A stretch of DNA of 64,000 bases from Exophiala sp. HKRS030. Lineage: Eukaryota; Ascomycota; Eurotiomycetes; Chaetothyriales; Herpotrichiellaceae. The position numbers were made by a program, and so were the translations under genes. Of the stretch, positions 46,862 through 58,181 are shown one piece after another (the first letter of the stretch is position 1; every line of letters starts with the position of its first letter). The stretch lies in contig JAHWDD010000002.1 in NCBI GenBank assembly GCA_023897205.1, forward strand, positions 6,076,001 through 6,140,000. Direction: 5' to 3'. The notes below the pieces were generated by a model. The model ran no database searches. It saw nothing but the letters and a program-made list of their open reading frames with translations, and was not told the DNA's origin.

Positions 46862-48550
46862 ATGGGATCCACGACCATTGCAAAACTTCCCTTTTCAATC
46901 ATTCACAACTCCAAGACCACGACCTCGAAACTCATACTGTCAACACCTTCTCCTGTTGCTCCAGTTGCTCCACTGTCGCGGACTTCTCTTTGTTTTTCTC
47001 GCACTTCACTCCCCTCACTCCCGGCTCTGCACCGGCATCGGGCTTTGTTTTCAGCCACTCACAGCGCGATCAACTCTGACGCAGACAACTTTTTCAACCC
47101 CAAAAGCCCCTCCCCCACAGTCGCAATCCTGGCTCCCAATCGTCAGTACTCGACGGCTGCAAAGGCTACAGCTACAACTCGCCTGAGTTTGATTTCCAGG
47201 CATCTCGACCTTCATCATCATTCCTCCTACCCTCCCATCAATACCCCTTATACTACAGAGCGAACCTCGCTGCCAATCGCTGACGACGATCTGCCTTATA
47301 CACCACCGTCACCTCCCACATACAATCCGGTTGCTCCATCGCCTATCAAGATTCAAAAACGCAGTCTGTCAACTTCATCTTCCTCAAACATGTCTACTCA
47401 AGAGGCACATCCCTCGCTCCTCATCCCGGGGCCCATCGAAATCACCGATGAGGTCGCCCAAGCCATGTCCCATTATGCCCAGTCTCACGTCGGCCAACCT
47501 TTCGTCAACACCTTTGGAGAGACTCTTACCCTTCTACGAGACCTTTTCCAGACCAAGAACCCCAACTCGCAACCTCTGGTTCTCGCTGGCAGTGGTACCT
47601 TGGGCTGGGACCTTGTTGCTGCTAATTTGATCGAGCCTGGTGAGGACGTCCTTGTACTACACACCGGATACTTTGCCGATTCCTTCGCCGACTGTATTTC
47701 GACCTACGGCGGAAAGCCAACACAGATCAAGGCACCAATCGGTGACCGACCTCAGTTGCCCGAGATCGAGGCCGCCTTGAAAGAGAAGAAATATAAAGCC
47801 TTGACTGTTACACACGTCGACACATCCACCGGTGTTTTGTCCGCCATCAAGCCTCTCGGCGAACTGATAAAGCGTGTATCTCCCGATACCCTACTGATTG
47901 TTGACGGTGTATGCTCAATCGGAGGCGAAGAGCTTGAATTTGATAATTGGGGCGTCGATGTGGCCTTGACTGCATCACAGAAAGCCATAGGTGTTCCACC
48001 GGGTCTTTCCATTACCATGGTTTCCGAAAAGGCCATCAACGTCTTCAAGGCGCGAAAATCCCCTCCTGGCTCATACTACGCAAGTTTTAAGAATTGGATT
48101 CCCATTCTCCAGAACTATGAGGCAAAGAAGCCTAGTTACTTTGCAACTCCACCCACCCAGCTAGTTCAAGCACTCCACACATCTCTGAAGCAGATCTTGG
48201 CCCGCCCTATCTCTGAACGTTTCGCACAGCACCAGAAGATCAGTAAATATGTCAAGTCCGAGGTTGAAAAACTAGGTCTGAAGCAACTAGCCACAGATCC
48301 TGCCAATGCTGCCAATACCATGACGGCAATTTATTTACCCGAAGGTCTGACGCCGCCCGAGATCCTCCCCAAGCTCATGTCAAGAGGAGTCATCTTTGCT
48401 GGTGGCCTACATCGGGAAATTGCGGCGAGATACATTCGTTTTGGTCATATGGGTATAACTTCGACGGATGAGTCAAGAGGTGAGGTGGACAAGGCTTTGA
48501 CCGCGCTCAAGGAGGGATTGGCCGAAATCGAAGCTGCAAAACAGAAGTAA
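46862..48550 (+). CDS. AGX1: Alanine-glyoxylate aminotransferase with alternative in-frame starts
   Basis: PLP enzyme converting glyoxylate plus alanine to glycine plus pyruvate. Two in-frame AUGs stand out. The first, at 46862, gives 562 residues; its roughly 176-residue N-terminal extension is basic, Ser/Pro-rich and lacks acidic residues early on (MGSTTIAKLPF, RTSLCFSRTSLPSLPALHRHRALFSA), as in a mitochondrial presequence. The second, at 47390, gives 386 residues, the usual family length, starting MSTQEAHPSLLIPGPIEI. Core motifs: SHVGQPFV, VLAGSGTLGWD, VDGVCSIGGEELEFDNW (cofactor Asp), and the Schiff-base Lys in LTASQKAIGVPPG. The C-terminus (AAKQK) is not a classical peroxisomal signal. 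Dual targeting from two starts is known for mammalian AGT and is inferred here. Confidence 0.92.
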   Translation: MGSTTIAKLPFSIIHNSKTTTSKLILSTPSPVAPVAPLSRTSLCFSRTSLPSLPALHRHRALFSATHSAINSDADNFFNPKSPSPTVAILAPNRQYSTAAKATATTRLSLISRHLDLHHHSSYPPINTPYTTERTSLPIADDDLPYTPPSPPTYNPVAPSPIKIQKRSLSTSSSSNMSTQEAHPSLLIPGPIEITDEVAQAMSHYAQSHVGQPFVNTFGETLTLLRDLFQTKNPNSQPLVLAGSGTLGWDLVAANLIEPGEDVLVLHTGYFADSFADCISTYGGKPTQIKAPIGDRPQLPEIEAALKEKKYKALTVTHVDTSTGVLSAIKPLGELIKRVSPDTLLIVDGVCSIGGEELEFDNWGVDVALTASQKAIGVPPGLSITMVSEKAINVFKARKSPPGSYYASFKNWIPILQNYEAKKPSYFATPPTQLVQALHTSLKQILARPISERFAQHQKISKYVKSEVEKLGLKQLATDPANAANTMTAIYLPEGLTPPEILPKLMSRGVIFAGGLHREIAARYIRFGHMGITSTDESRGEVDKALTALKEGLAEIEAAKQK

Positions 48551-51500
48551 ACGATATTGTTGATGGCTGGATCAGCTGCTAGTATAGCATGCAGGCGAAA
48601 AACTGGGGTATTCTCGGTAGTTTTGGAAAACCATACCACCTATCGGAAGATGGATGGATGATGATACTCTAGTCCCATGTGTATCAGAGCTCGAGAGTTG
48701 AGATACATTTTGTGTGACAAAGGCTATGGTGACAACGGTGCCACTGGGCATTGCAAAAGGCCACCTTCCGTTAGAGTACGGAACTCAACCATGTACCAAT
48801 CCTGAAACATCAAAAGGTCAGTTTGGATGTCTATGCACCGACATGCATTGATGATGTCAATAGTCCATATATAGATATACAGATTTATGCAAAGATCTAG
48901 ACTACTGTGCTCTTCTGAGTCAGCGATCTCTTGTTCCAACCAATGCTCGACCCTCTCTCCTTCATTGTCCCTGGCCAGCGTCCATTTGTGTCACAGCGTT
49001 GGGACTCTGCATGTTTGCGAGTGGACCGTAGTTCACGGACGAGTATATAGTAGGCATTTCGGCAGATCTTTCACACGAGCCTATATTGTAGATAAAGATA
49101 AACTAACTCGAATATCTCTCCTCCTCTCTTCGTCCAGGAAGTTAACAGCGATAGTTTGGACACGTGAGTCGCCAAGTGGCATGAACATTAATTCCGACCA
49201 AACGTTCAGGGGCCGACGCTGTTGTCGTCTCCATTCTCACGCCAAAGCATTCTGCCTACCCAAACCCTGTCAACTCCTGTTGGACGACTGTATCGCGATA
49301 TGAATTTCTACCTATCGGGTGCTCTAGACGCATGGTGGACTAGGTCCAGCTTATTTGGACGTACGCCGCCTCAACAATGACAAGATGCTGATCCTTGTTG
49401 TGAACTTGGGGAAGCAACACCTCACTAACCTCCATTTATATCGATCTAATACGGAGGACCACGTGGCGACTTCCTCCACACAATGGCCCTGTTTCCTATG
49501 AGACGTTGAGTCGTAGATGGTGCATCTGTTTCATAGTGCGCAGTTTGACAGGTGCTCATTGTTTCCATTCATGCTCTCAAAATAGCCTAGACCTCCCTTC
49601 AAAAGCGACCGTCAAAAAGGATCACGGTTAAATGGCATCGCCAGATTCTCTTTCCACGCGTATTATAGCATGAGTCTGACTTTGGCTTGGCCGAGGGAAA
49701 CTACCATGGATAAAGATGTCTTGGAGCAAATTGAGTCGGCCGCCTGCAACATCAGACAACAGCAGGCGGGGCGGGTTTTGTTGCAGAAGAACTGTCGACT
49801 AAAGCTGGAAGTGCCTTAATGACAATGCTTCCGAAGCAGGAATGCTACTACCAAATCTGCAGTGAGCAGTTACCTCCACGTGGTACTTTTTACAGACTTC
49901 ACTAGGTTCGGCGTCATTGCAAGAAGGTCATGCTCGGTCGCAGCAACCCGTTCGAACGTGTATGTGGAATTAGTGGAAGTTTGCGAGTGCGCGAAGGAAT
50001 GCGATGCTCTGACCATCTCCTGGTGAGAACAGCTTTTAGGTAAGCGGTTAGATAAGGACAAGGGTACCGCCTACTAGATTGGTGCTAGCGCAGCCTTGCC
50101 CGGACTAGCACAACTCGGATCTATATACTGCATTGGCCCATAGCAGCATGTTTCTGGGATTTCCCTTTCCTTCGGTGAGTCCTGAGCATTAGCCGCTCCG
50201 CTCAGGGTGCCATCGATAGCTTTCAAGAACATATTTTTTGAGCCACCTTTGCTCTACCGAGTAGTCACTGTTACATCTGAAGATATGAGATTATCTGCTA
50301 GGCGCTTCTCTCAGCCTGTCACGTTTTACAGAATGTGGGGCGTGTATGCACTTATAATTATGCCTCATTTAGGCGCGCAGGCTAGAGGCTTGAGCAAGCA
50401 GAAGCTCCTGATTACTCGGAGGATAGAGCTGCTCGATTGGAACGGTGGCTGATTACGAGAGGGTGGAGGGGTTGTGTTTTTATTGTTATTGAGCATGGTC
50501 ACCTAATGGAGATGTAATCGCTCAGAATTCCAATTCCTCCCAAGTCCCTTATCATGGTCTTGGCATGCAACAGAAGAGCCTGGATTTCTATCCTTCTTCG
50601 GCGAAGCCGGATGCATACTAAGTGATGTGAGATCGGAAAAGCGACATCCACGCGCACAACCATATTGATACAAGGGGCCAAAGTACCGTGCTCCGCTAGC
50701 TAAGCATCTACGGCATCATTCCTTGCCACTTGGGGGTGAGAAGATTGCAGCCTACCTGGAAAGGGCCTGATGAGAGGATTCCTGCAGCAGTTCGACAGGT
50801 CGCCAGTCTTCAGTTCCCGAGGCTTGCTAACCATCGGCTCATGGAGGTGGCATTTGGTCGCGTGAGTAACACGAATCCGCCGCCGTATTGGGAAATCAAG
50901 CCACCGACCTGAGTTTGTGTTACACATCATCAATAACACAGAATGCGATAGGATCGGTTTTTTGCCTGAGTTGGGGATGGGTGTGTCCCAGACAACAACG
51001 AACAATGCTCGGTCAGTCGCCTGCAATCCTAGCTCGGTGGGAGTTCCACGCACATGATCGCAGACCTCGTGTCGTTCCCCACTGATCGAGTGTGAGAGCT
51101 GCACAAAGAGCTGGACTAGGGCACAACTCAGTTTGTTAGTCCGTGACGCTGGCAAGGCAAACTGCACGAGACTTTGACTATCTTAATCTAAAAGCAATCT
51201 AAAGATTGGAATGTAACGCCGCCTGTTGTTTGGAAATGCAAGATGATCCAAACTGATTAGCGTGGAGGGATTGAGGAGGGGGGAAGGTCGGGGCGAGCCA
51301 GGGTGATGCCTTCACCAAGGGATCAGGGACGTGGGCCGACACGAATTGGCCATTTCGACTGTGGATTTGATCATCTAAGCTAATGCTTAATCAGACTAGG
51401 CTCTCTTGGATCCAAGTCTTGAGCACTTTAATTGGTCTTCAAGCTGCCGGCTGGTGCCGTATCCACCTTTATCCATTCATTCAACTTCCCTCCACCTTTC

Positions 51501-51882
51501 ATCCAGCTCTATCTGGTATCAAACCACTACGTCGGCCAGAAGCTCTATCGGTCGGTCAGCCCACCAACCTAGTCATGGACTCATCACCCAAGGTTGCACG
51601 ACGACCCTGGTCGATGTACGCCTCGAAATGCTGCATTGTTAAACCTTGCAATCTCGAAGCTCATTGGATATGAAGCTTAACAGGCTTATCGGCTTAGAAG
51701 CTTTACAGACACAAAATAGGAAATGCTTATCTGGGATGAGTGTCCCCCTCGGCATTGCCTAAGAGCTCTCGTCCTCCTCCATATATTTTCTTTCTTGCTT
51801 CTTCAAAACTTTTGAGCCCGTGCTGTATTGAAAGTACCTGCTTGGGCGTTGACTGAGAAGATCGTTTCGAAATCCAAAAAAA
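48551..51882. other. Long intergenic, no supported gene
   Basis: 3.3 kb with only short unsupported frames on both strands. Nothing with recognisable domains or repeats. The last 150 bases form the leader of the permease gene. Confidence 0.4.
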
Positions 51883-54124
51883 ATGGCGGATCCCGAGAAG
51901 CTCGATACTCCTCCCGCGACTGCTCTCAAGGGCGAGAATGGCCTGGGAGAGCCAGCCAGCTTGGCAGACCATGCGCGCGGTCGCCAGTTCAGCTTGGACG
52001 CCGGAGACAGAGCCATGGTCGAAACCGATCAGGGTGTGCTACATCGCAGTTTGAAAGGAAGACACATGCAGATGATCGCCATGTGAGTATACTCCTTTGC
52101 TAGCATTTTCACCACTTGAAATCGGCAGCCTGATTCACCTCGAATGTTTGATTTTCTCGTTCGCAATGCTGATTCTTTTAGTGGCGGTGCCATCGGAGCA
52201 GGTCTCTTCATCGGTTCCGGTGGTGCGTTCAGAACCGGCGGTCCTGCTGCCGTGCTTCTCGGTTTCATGATCATCGGTAAGTGCAAGATACAGCTCCTGA
52301 GCTTAGAAAACGAACTAACGAGACGTGCGTCACAGGTGCCATGATGTATGTTTACAAAGTCCGCCTACGTCGTGGTCGTTCTCTAATGATTTCTATTCAG
52401 TTACCTCATGATGCAAGCGCTTGCCGAACTCGCTGTGCTATACCCAATCAACGGTGCCTTCACTATGTATATTGTCAGATTCATTGACCCTTCGTGGGGA
52501 TTCGCCTGCGGTTGGCAATATGGTATCGGTTGGCTCACCGTGCTTCCTTTTGAAATCTCCGCCGCTTGCAACGTAAGAGTTTTCTAATCTGGTCTTCTCT
52601 GTCATTTCTAACCTGAGCCAGATTATTCACTACTGGGATGGTATTGAGGATGTCAACAACAGCGCTTGGATTGTTCCCCTACTTTTCCTTCTGGTAGTCA
52701 TCCAATTCTTCGGAGTTAGAGGTTATGGAGAGGTAAGTGATCACCAAGAATAATCAATTTCCTCTACTAACCGGCTTAGGTCGAATTCGCTCTTAGCTTG
52801 CTGAAAATTATCGCCTGTATTGGCTTCATGATCCTCGGTATAATCATCGACGTTGGTGGTGTACCGACCGACAACAGAGGCTACATTGGTGCAAGATACT
52901 GGTAAGAGATGAGAGACGACACCATTGTCGACCATAAGCTAATCCGGTATCTTTTGATCAGGCATTCCCCATACAGTGCTTTCCTCAACGGTTTCCACGG
53001 GTTCTGCACTGTGTTCGTAACCGCCTCCTTTGCTTTTGGTGGAACCGAACTCACTGGATTGGCTGCCGCCGAGACCGAGAACCCAAGAAAAGAAATCCCT
53101 AGAGCCACAAGACAGGTCGTCTGGCGTATTTGCATTTTCTACCTCGTCAATCTCTTCCTTGTGGGCCTCATCGTCCCAGCAAACAGTGAGCTCTACCAAA
53201 CCGAGGGTCCTTCCAGCAGACGTTCTCCCTTCGTCATTGCCATCAAGTTGGCTGGTATCAAGGCACTCCCCTCCATCTTCAACGCCGTCATCCTCATCTC
53301 CGTCATGAGTGTTGCAAACTCCTGCACATTTGGCTCCACCCGAACTTTCCAAGCATTGGCCCAGAATGGTAAGCCTTCTCAAGTCCTATACCGAAAGCTC
53401 ACCACTAACCGTACATGATTAGGTATGGGACCGAAATTGTTCGCATACGTCGATAAAAAAGGTCGTCCGCTCGTGGTCGTACTGCTTCAGCTTATTTTCG
53501 GATGCCTGGCCTTTGTCAATCTGGATAAGGTGAACGGCGGTAACGTCTTTGACTGGCTTCTTGCCCTGTCCGGTCTCTCTTCGTTCTTCATCTTCGGCAG
53601 TATCGCTATTGCCCATATCCGTTTCCGTGCCGCATGGTGAGATAGCCCTCGTCCCTTCAATATCCTACTAGCACATTTCTAATTCTTGCACCAGGAAACT
53701 CCAAGGGCACTCTCTTGACGAGCTGCCATTCAAAGCCGCCTTTGGAGTCTACGGATCCTACGTCTGCGCCGTCATGAACCTCCTCTGCCTGATCGCCCAG
53801 TTCTACGTTGCGCTCTACCCCGTCGGAGGGCCAAACCTCGACGCTGAAATCTTCTTCAAGAGTTATCTTGCCGGACCTTTCCTCCTGTTCCTCTACGTCG
53901 GATGGAAGGCCTGGTCCTGGTTCAAGGTCACCGAGCACCGCCCTCTCTACATCGCCATCAAGGACATCGATATCTACACAGGTCTTCGTGACACACAAGA
54001 GTTGATCAGTGGACGAGACGTTGACCCAGAGCAACGCAGAGCAAGTATCATTCAACTGCAAGAGGAAAACAAGAAGAAGGGTGCCTTGGGTTATGCCAAG
54101 GCTGCTCTCCGATCTGTCTTCTAA
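51883..54124 (+). CDS. Amino-acid permease, YAT/AAP family
   Basis: 586 residues across nine exons: 51883-52082, 52182-52276, 52336-52345, 52401-52572, 52622-52732, 52780-52901, 52962-53368, 53423-53636, 53695-54124. All introns are GT-AG and the frame closes exactly. A cytosolic N-terminus (about 70 residues) leads into TM1 with IGGAIGAGLFIGSGGAFRTGGP, the substrate-binding signature of fungal amino-acid permeases. SFAFGGTELTGLAAAETENPRKEIPRA is the conserved TM6 region, followed by SVANSCTFGSTRTFQALA and GRPLVVVLLQ. About twelve membrane segments are expected at the plasma membrane. It resembles Gap1/Agp-type broad-range proton symporters; specificity cannot be read from sequence. Exon 3 is only 10 bp. 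Confidence 0.95.
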
Positions 54125-56103
54125 TCTGGGCCCTAGGTCTTAGTGGTCAATATGATCGATCTAGCAGCTCTAGTTCGAGATGTAGCTCGGGGCGTTACTC
54201 AGTTCGTTGGTGGCTACTCGCCAACGGATTCGAGGTTCACAGGGGAAAGACGAGATCGTTGAGATGCAGCATCTTAATAATATCACCATATATGCATAAT
54301 ATCAAGCTGGAATGCAATTACCTTCCAAAGTGTGACTTCCATTATTCAGTATATGCTTTCACGTGTGTTCAAGATGGTAGGGAGCATACAACAATCAGCC
54401 AGGCTGATCTTTGATTTTGGAGGCCGGTATATTACCCAATCTTAGGCGTTCATGTTCTAGAGAGAGCGTGTGCCTCTGTGCAGTCATCCATGACCAACCA
54501 TTCCAGTAAAATAATATGAAAGTTGTAGTCAGTCATGAAGAGACTACTTAGTCCTATATCTGCATATGTACGTAATATCCGATCTGAATACTCGTCCATT
54601 GGCTAAGTATAAAACGACATCAGTCCCCGGCACTATGAAGAATGCTTGGCATTATACTGCATTACGCATATGATTCGACGCGCTTCAAAAGCCAGACATC
54701 ACGAACACGGACCCCTAACACGGACACGACGCATGGAGCTCGTAATGTAGGCCAACGGATGCTGAAACGCGAGCACACGTGCGTAGGCTTCGGACTGCTC
54801 TATCCGTAGGACGTATACGGTGGCGCTTCTCCGCTGCAGGCACAGAATGACCACTCCAGGATTTAGTGTTTCCACGTGGCAGGTAAGGAACGTGCTGGCT
54901 GCCATGCTTTTCTAAGAATGTAAACAGTACTCATCTCATTGCCAGCCTTGCCTCCTCACTCGTCGAGTGAGTCTTTCATGCGTTGTAACGGAGCGCAAAG
55001 CATTCTCCGTGCATGACATCTCATGACCTACCTTATTCGTTTACAATCGATCGTGGGTTCCTCTCTACATTCACCATGACCTTGGTCAACACAAGGTCCA
55101 TCCATCAGAAACCAGAAGTAGTGTAAATAAGGTATGACGCACGGAAAGAGAGTGGAGTCCTAATAACGTGCCCTGTCGTCGAGGTGTGGGTCCTGAATCT
55201 GTTCCCTCATGCGAGGCATTGAGGTACGAGATCTGCTTCGCTCATGCAAGACATAACTCGTATCCGCCAGAGGCCCAGCATCTCATGCTTTGCATGTCGT
55301 CCTCTAGCGGCCGTGCGCGCGCCCTTGCACAAGAAACAATCTCCCGCGGCGGCATCAAGATCTACCGGCTCGTGCCATCCGGGAGTCACGAAGGGGACGG
55401 TACAGCGGGTCTGGTAGAACATGGGAAGGCTGAGGTGGGCAGCGAATCCTGGGATTCCGTTACGTACTGATGGATCCATCGTACCCTCGAAGCCCTGACG
55501 ACGGTAAGGGCTGTCGCCGGCCATTGGCGGGGAATAGCAGGATGACGAGCTATGGTAGAACGAAGGGCGTGAAATTGAGGGTCGTCATGAAGAAAGATGA
55601 CATGTCGCCGCCACGTGATTGCCAAGCTCGGCACAATTTTGAACATCACGTGATGATCGTCACTGCCTCGTCGCTTTTCCTCTGGTATGCATGTTGCCTG
55701 GCGCCTGTCTGGTACGTGACTTTACCCTGGCAGTAGCGATGACAATGCTGATCTTACGGGCAAGTCAGAATGGAGAAGGCTGATCACCGGATGAGAAGTG
55801 GATTTAACACAGAAGACTTCTGGTATTGGCATGACATTAGCAGGATCCCTCACTGCCCGAGGGCCGGCGCCTGCCATGCCGGAGTTGCCGAACGTTGATG
55901 TCAACCGCTCATTCGTGGCAAACCAAGAGCTGAAAATGACCCCTCTAAATATAGGCCACGCGTACACACTGTTGTTTCTCTCATGTTAGGCATCTTGCCA
56001 GCCTCGTCTCCCAATTAACGAAATTTTCACAGCTTCAAACATCGTGATCAATCTCAATCAATTTTACCGTAAGTCTCAAGATCATAATTCCGGAGAATCA
56101 GCA
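54125..56103. other. Intergenic, no supported gene
   Basis: 2 kb with no recognisable gene on either strand; AT-rich 3' flank of the permease to about 54.6 kb. Confidence 0.4.
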
Positions 56104-57125
56104 ATGGTCATCTTCGGGGTCTGGAAATCGTAGCGGCGGGCTATGTGCTTCATGAGCTTGGTAAGGATGAGGAAAAGGCACGAAATCAACGGGAGCAACG
56201 TCGACGTCGTAATGGCTCTCATTCACATTCACATCATCGTCGAGATTCCGATTCTCGACCTCCTCGACCACATCGACCGTCACAGTCTGGTCTAGCACCT
56301 CCAATCGTGGCCCCTCCGCGACCGAACAGTGCGCCGCCTCAGCAGTTCTTTGCCCAGGGATATAACCAGGGACCGGGCCCGGGGCCAGGACCAGGGCCAT
56401 GGATGAACCAGCAACAGCAGCAACAGCAACGTCCTCCTCCACATCCACTGCCGGCTCAACAACAACACATACCATTGCAAGGGCCGCCACCTCCTCAGAG
56501 CTGGTCTCATCCTCCCGGTCCTCGACCGATGTATCTCGCAAGCGAATACCCACAGGATCCGCGGTTGCAGCAACAACAGCAACAGCAACAGCGACCACCA
56601 CCACCTGGACCAATTCCACAACCACCACAACAACAATTCCAAAACCCTCCCGGTCCAGGAAACCTGCCTCACCGGCCAACAATGCATTTCGACATGAAGA
56701 CAGGAAAATGGCAATCCGACATGCTTCCACCAGATATGCCACGCGCAGGGAGCGTGCCCGCCCCTCTGACACGAGATTCCAATTTCCCTCCCGCCGCACC
56801 GTCAGGCCTACGCCACGAACGGCGGAACTCATCACCGCCGCCTGCATACCGGTCAGCCAGCTCGTCGTCATCGAGTGATTCCTACGACGAGGATCTGGCG
56901 TATGGCAAGTTGTCCGGTGAGAGGAGACATCGACGCCGGCACGGCAGGAGACAGCCGAGTGTTGAGCGACGCCGGCCCGTCGGGAATAACTGGGCGCCCG
57001 GAACAGCTGAGTTGCAAGGCTCCGGCAGCGTAGGCGGAGGCGGAGGAGGCCCAGGACGCATGCAGGGTGGCTATGGATCGATGCCGGTCGAGATGCCGCA
57101 TCAAATGAGATACGAACTTCCGTAA
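56104..57125 (+). CDS. Unknown Pro/Gln-rich low-complexity protein (one apparent frameshift)
   Basis: About 340 residues from ATG 56104-56106. The first codons and the main frame join only if one base is missing at the four-G run 56116-56119. The N-terminus then forms a short hydrophobic helix (MVIFG..., EIVAAGYVLHEL) followed by a charged KDEEKARNQREQRRRR stretch, which suggests a membrane or mitochondrial anchor. The rest is disordered: His/Arg-rich, Pro-Gly repeats (QGPGPGPGPGPW), two polyglutamine tracts, poly-Ser, a DMKTGKWQSDMLPPDMP motif, and an Arg-rich then Gly-rich C-terminus. The minus strand is also open for 365 codons here, which is a composition effect. Confidence 0.6.
56406..56600 (+). 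repeat. CAG/CAA trinucleotide tracts encoding polyglutamine
   Basis: Two glutamine-codon tracts, about 56409-56430 and 56567-56592, mixed CAG and CAA, inside the low-complexity gene. They are likely to vary in length between strains. Confidence 0.75.
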
Positions 57126-58181
57126 TGTGTGTTCCCATAGGATGGAATGATGTGCATTCGATCCTCGTCTGCTGGTCGGACGGATAATGGATCATCAGTC
57201 ACGCGATGAATGTTGAGTCAATTTGTTATTGCTATTGACATGTCTTATACGATAATGAGCAGAGATAGGCAGAAGGCAGAGAGAACGAACGACCAGAAAT
57301 GACCCTGTTATTGATACATGTTTTGATATTGGACACGCAAGGCTGCAAAGGGTATTGCTGAACCAGCCCGTGCACTGTGATAAGCATATCTGTTTCTGCA
57401 CTGGATTTGCAGCTACATCTACATCTACATCGTGTATGGATTCATGTATACCTAGGTACCCATTCTTGAATTTCTACATACTGGTTGACATCATCTCGAA
57501 CCTGGAAATGAATGGTCCATTTTGAATAGAAACTACCACTTCTAGCAAGGCAGATAATGGCTTGCAGTGCCGTGATGGAAAACTATACCATGCCATGCAA
57601 TGCCATGCCATCCATCCTTCTTCGTCATCCCGGCGTATCCCCAAAGTGTAAGTAAGACCAGCACCAAAACAAAATCACAACTAACGGATCCCCTTCTAAA
57701 CTTCTATGATTAAAGAACATCTAGTAACGCTCAGACGTGAATCAAGAACCTATTGCCATTCGGCGGTGCCCTGTCCAATTGTGTATGCAATTTGTGTCCG
57801 ACGGGTCATTGTTCAAGCAGGAAATGATCTCCGTTTTGCTGGCACTCCTGACTTAAATTAGCCGTCGGAGAATATCTGACGTTTGCACTGACATTGCAGA
57901 ACCACGATGTGCGTGCGACTTTAGTTCAAGTTATATGATATTACTCTGGACAACACACCTGTTTGGCGTACTGATGAACGAAGCTGGATTCTTGCTGTAG
58001 CTGCCATCATCCTTTCCAAGAAGAAAACCCCTTCTTTTTGCTGGCAAGCGTTACATCTGACTTTGATTAAACTAGATTGTGTCGAGAGAGGAAGTCTGCT
58101 TACTTTTCCCCCTTGGTATGATAGGCCGCTATTTGACCGTCAAGCTCATAAAAATTAGAACAATCCTTGTCGACTGGGGAC
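57126..58181. other. Intergenic, no supported gene
   Basis: Contains a CTACATCTACATC triplet-like stretch near 57412-57430 and a CCATGCAATG tandem near 57590-57612; no gene seen. Confidence 0.4.

Noticed and set aside
5954..48922. TGAGTCA/TGACTCA (Gcn4/CpcA-type) sites before ADE12, AlaX and cpcA as evidence of a local regulon
   Set aside because: I count about eight such heptamers in the window, close to the number expected by chance in 64 kb, so position alone is weak evidence.
56098..57195. A 365-codon open frame on the minus strand
   Set aside because: It overlaps the low-complexity plus-strand gene and arises from its repetitive composition; it has no domain and implausible Val/Ala/Arg content.
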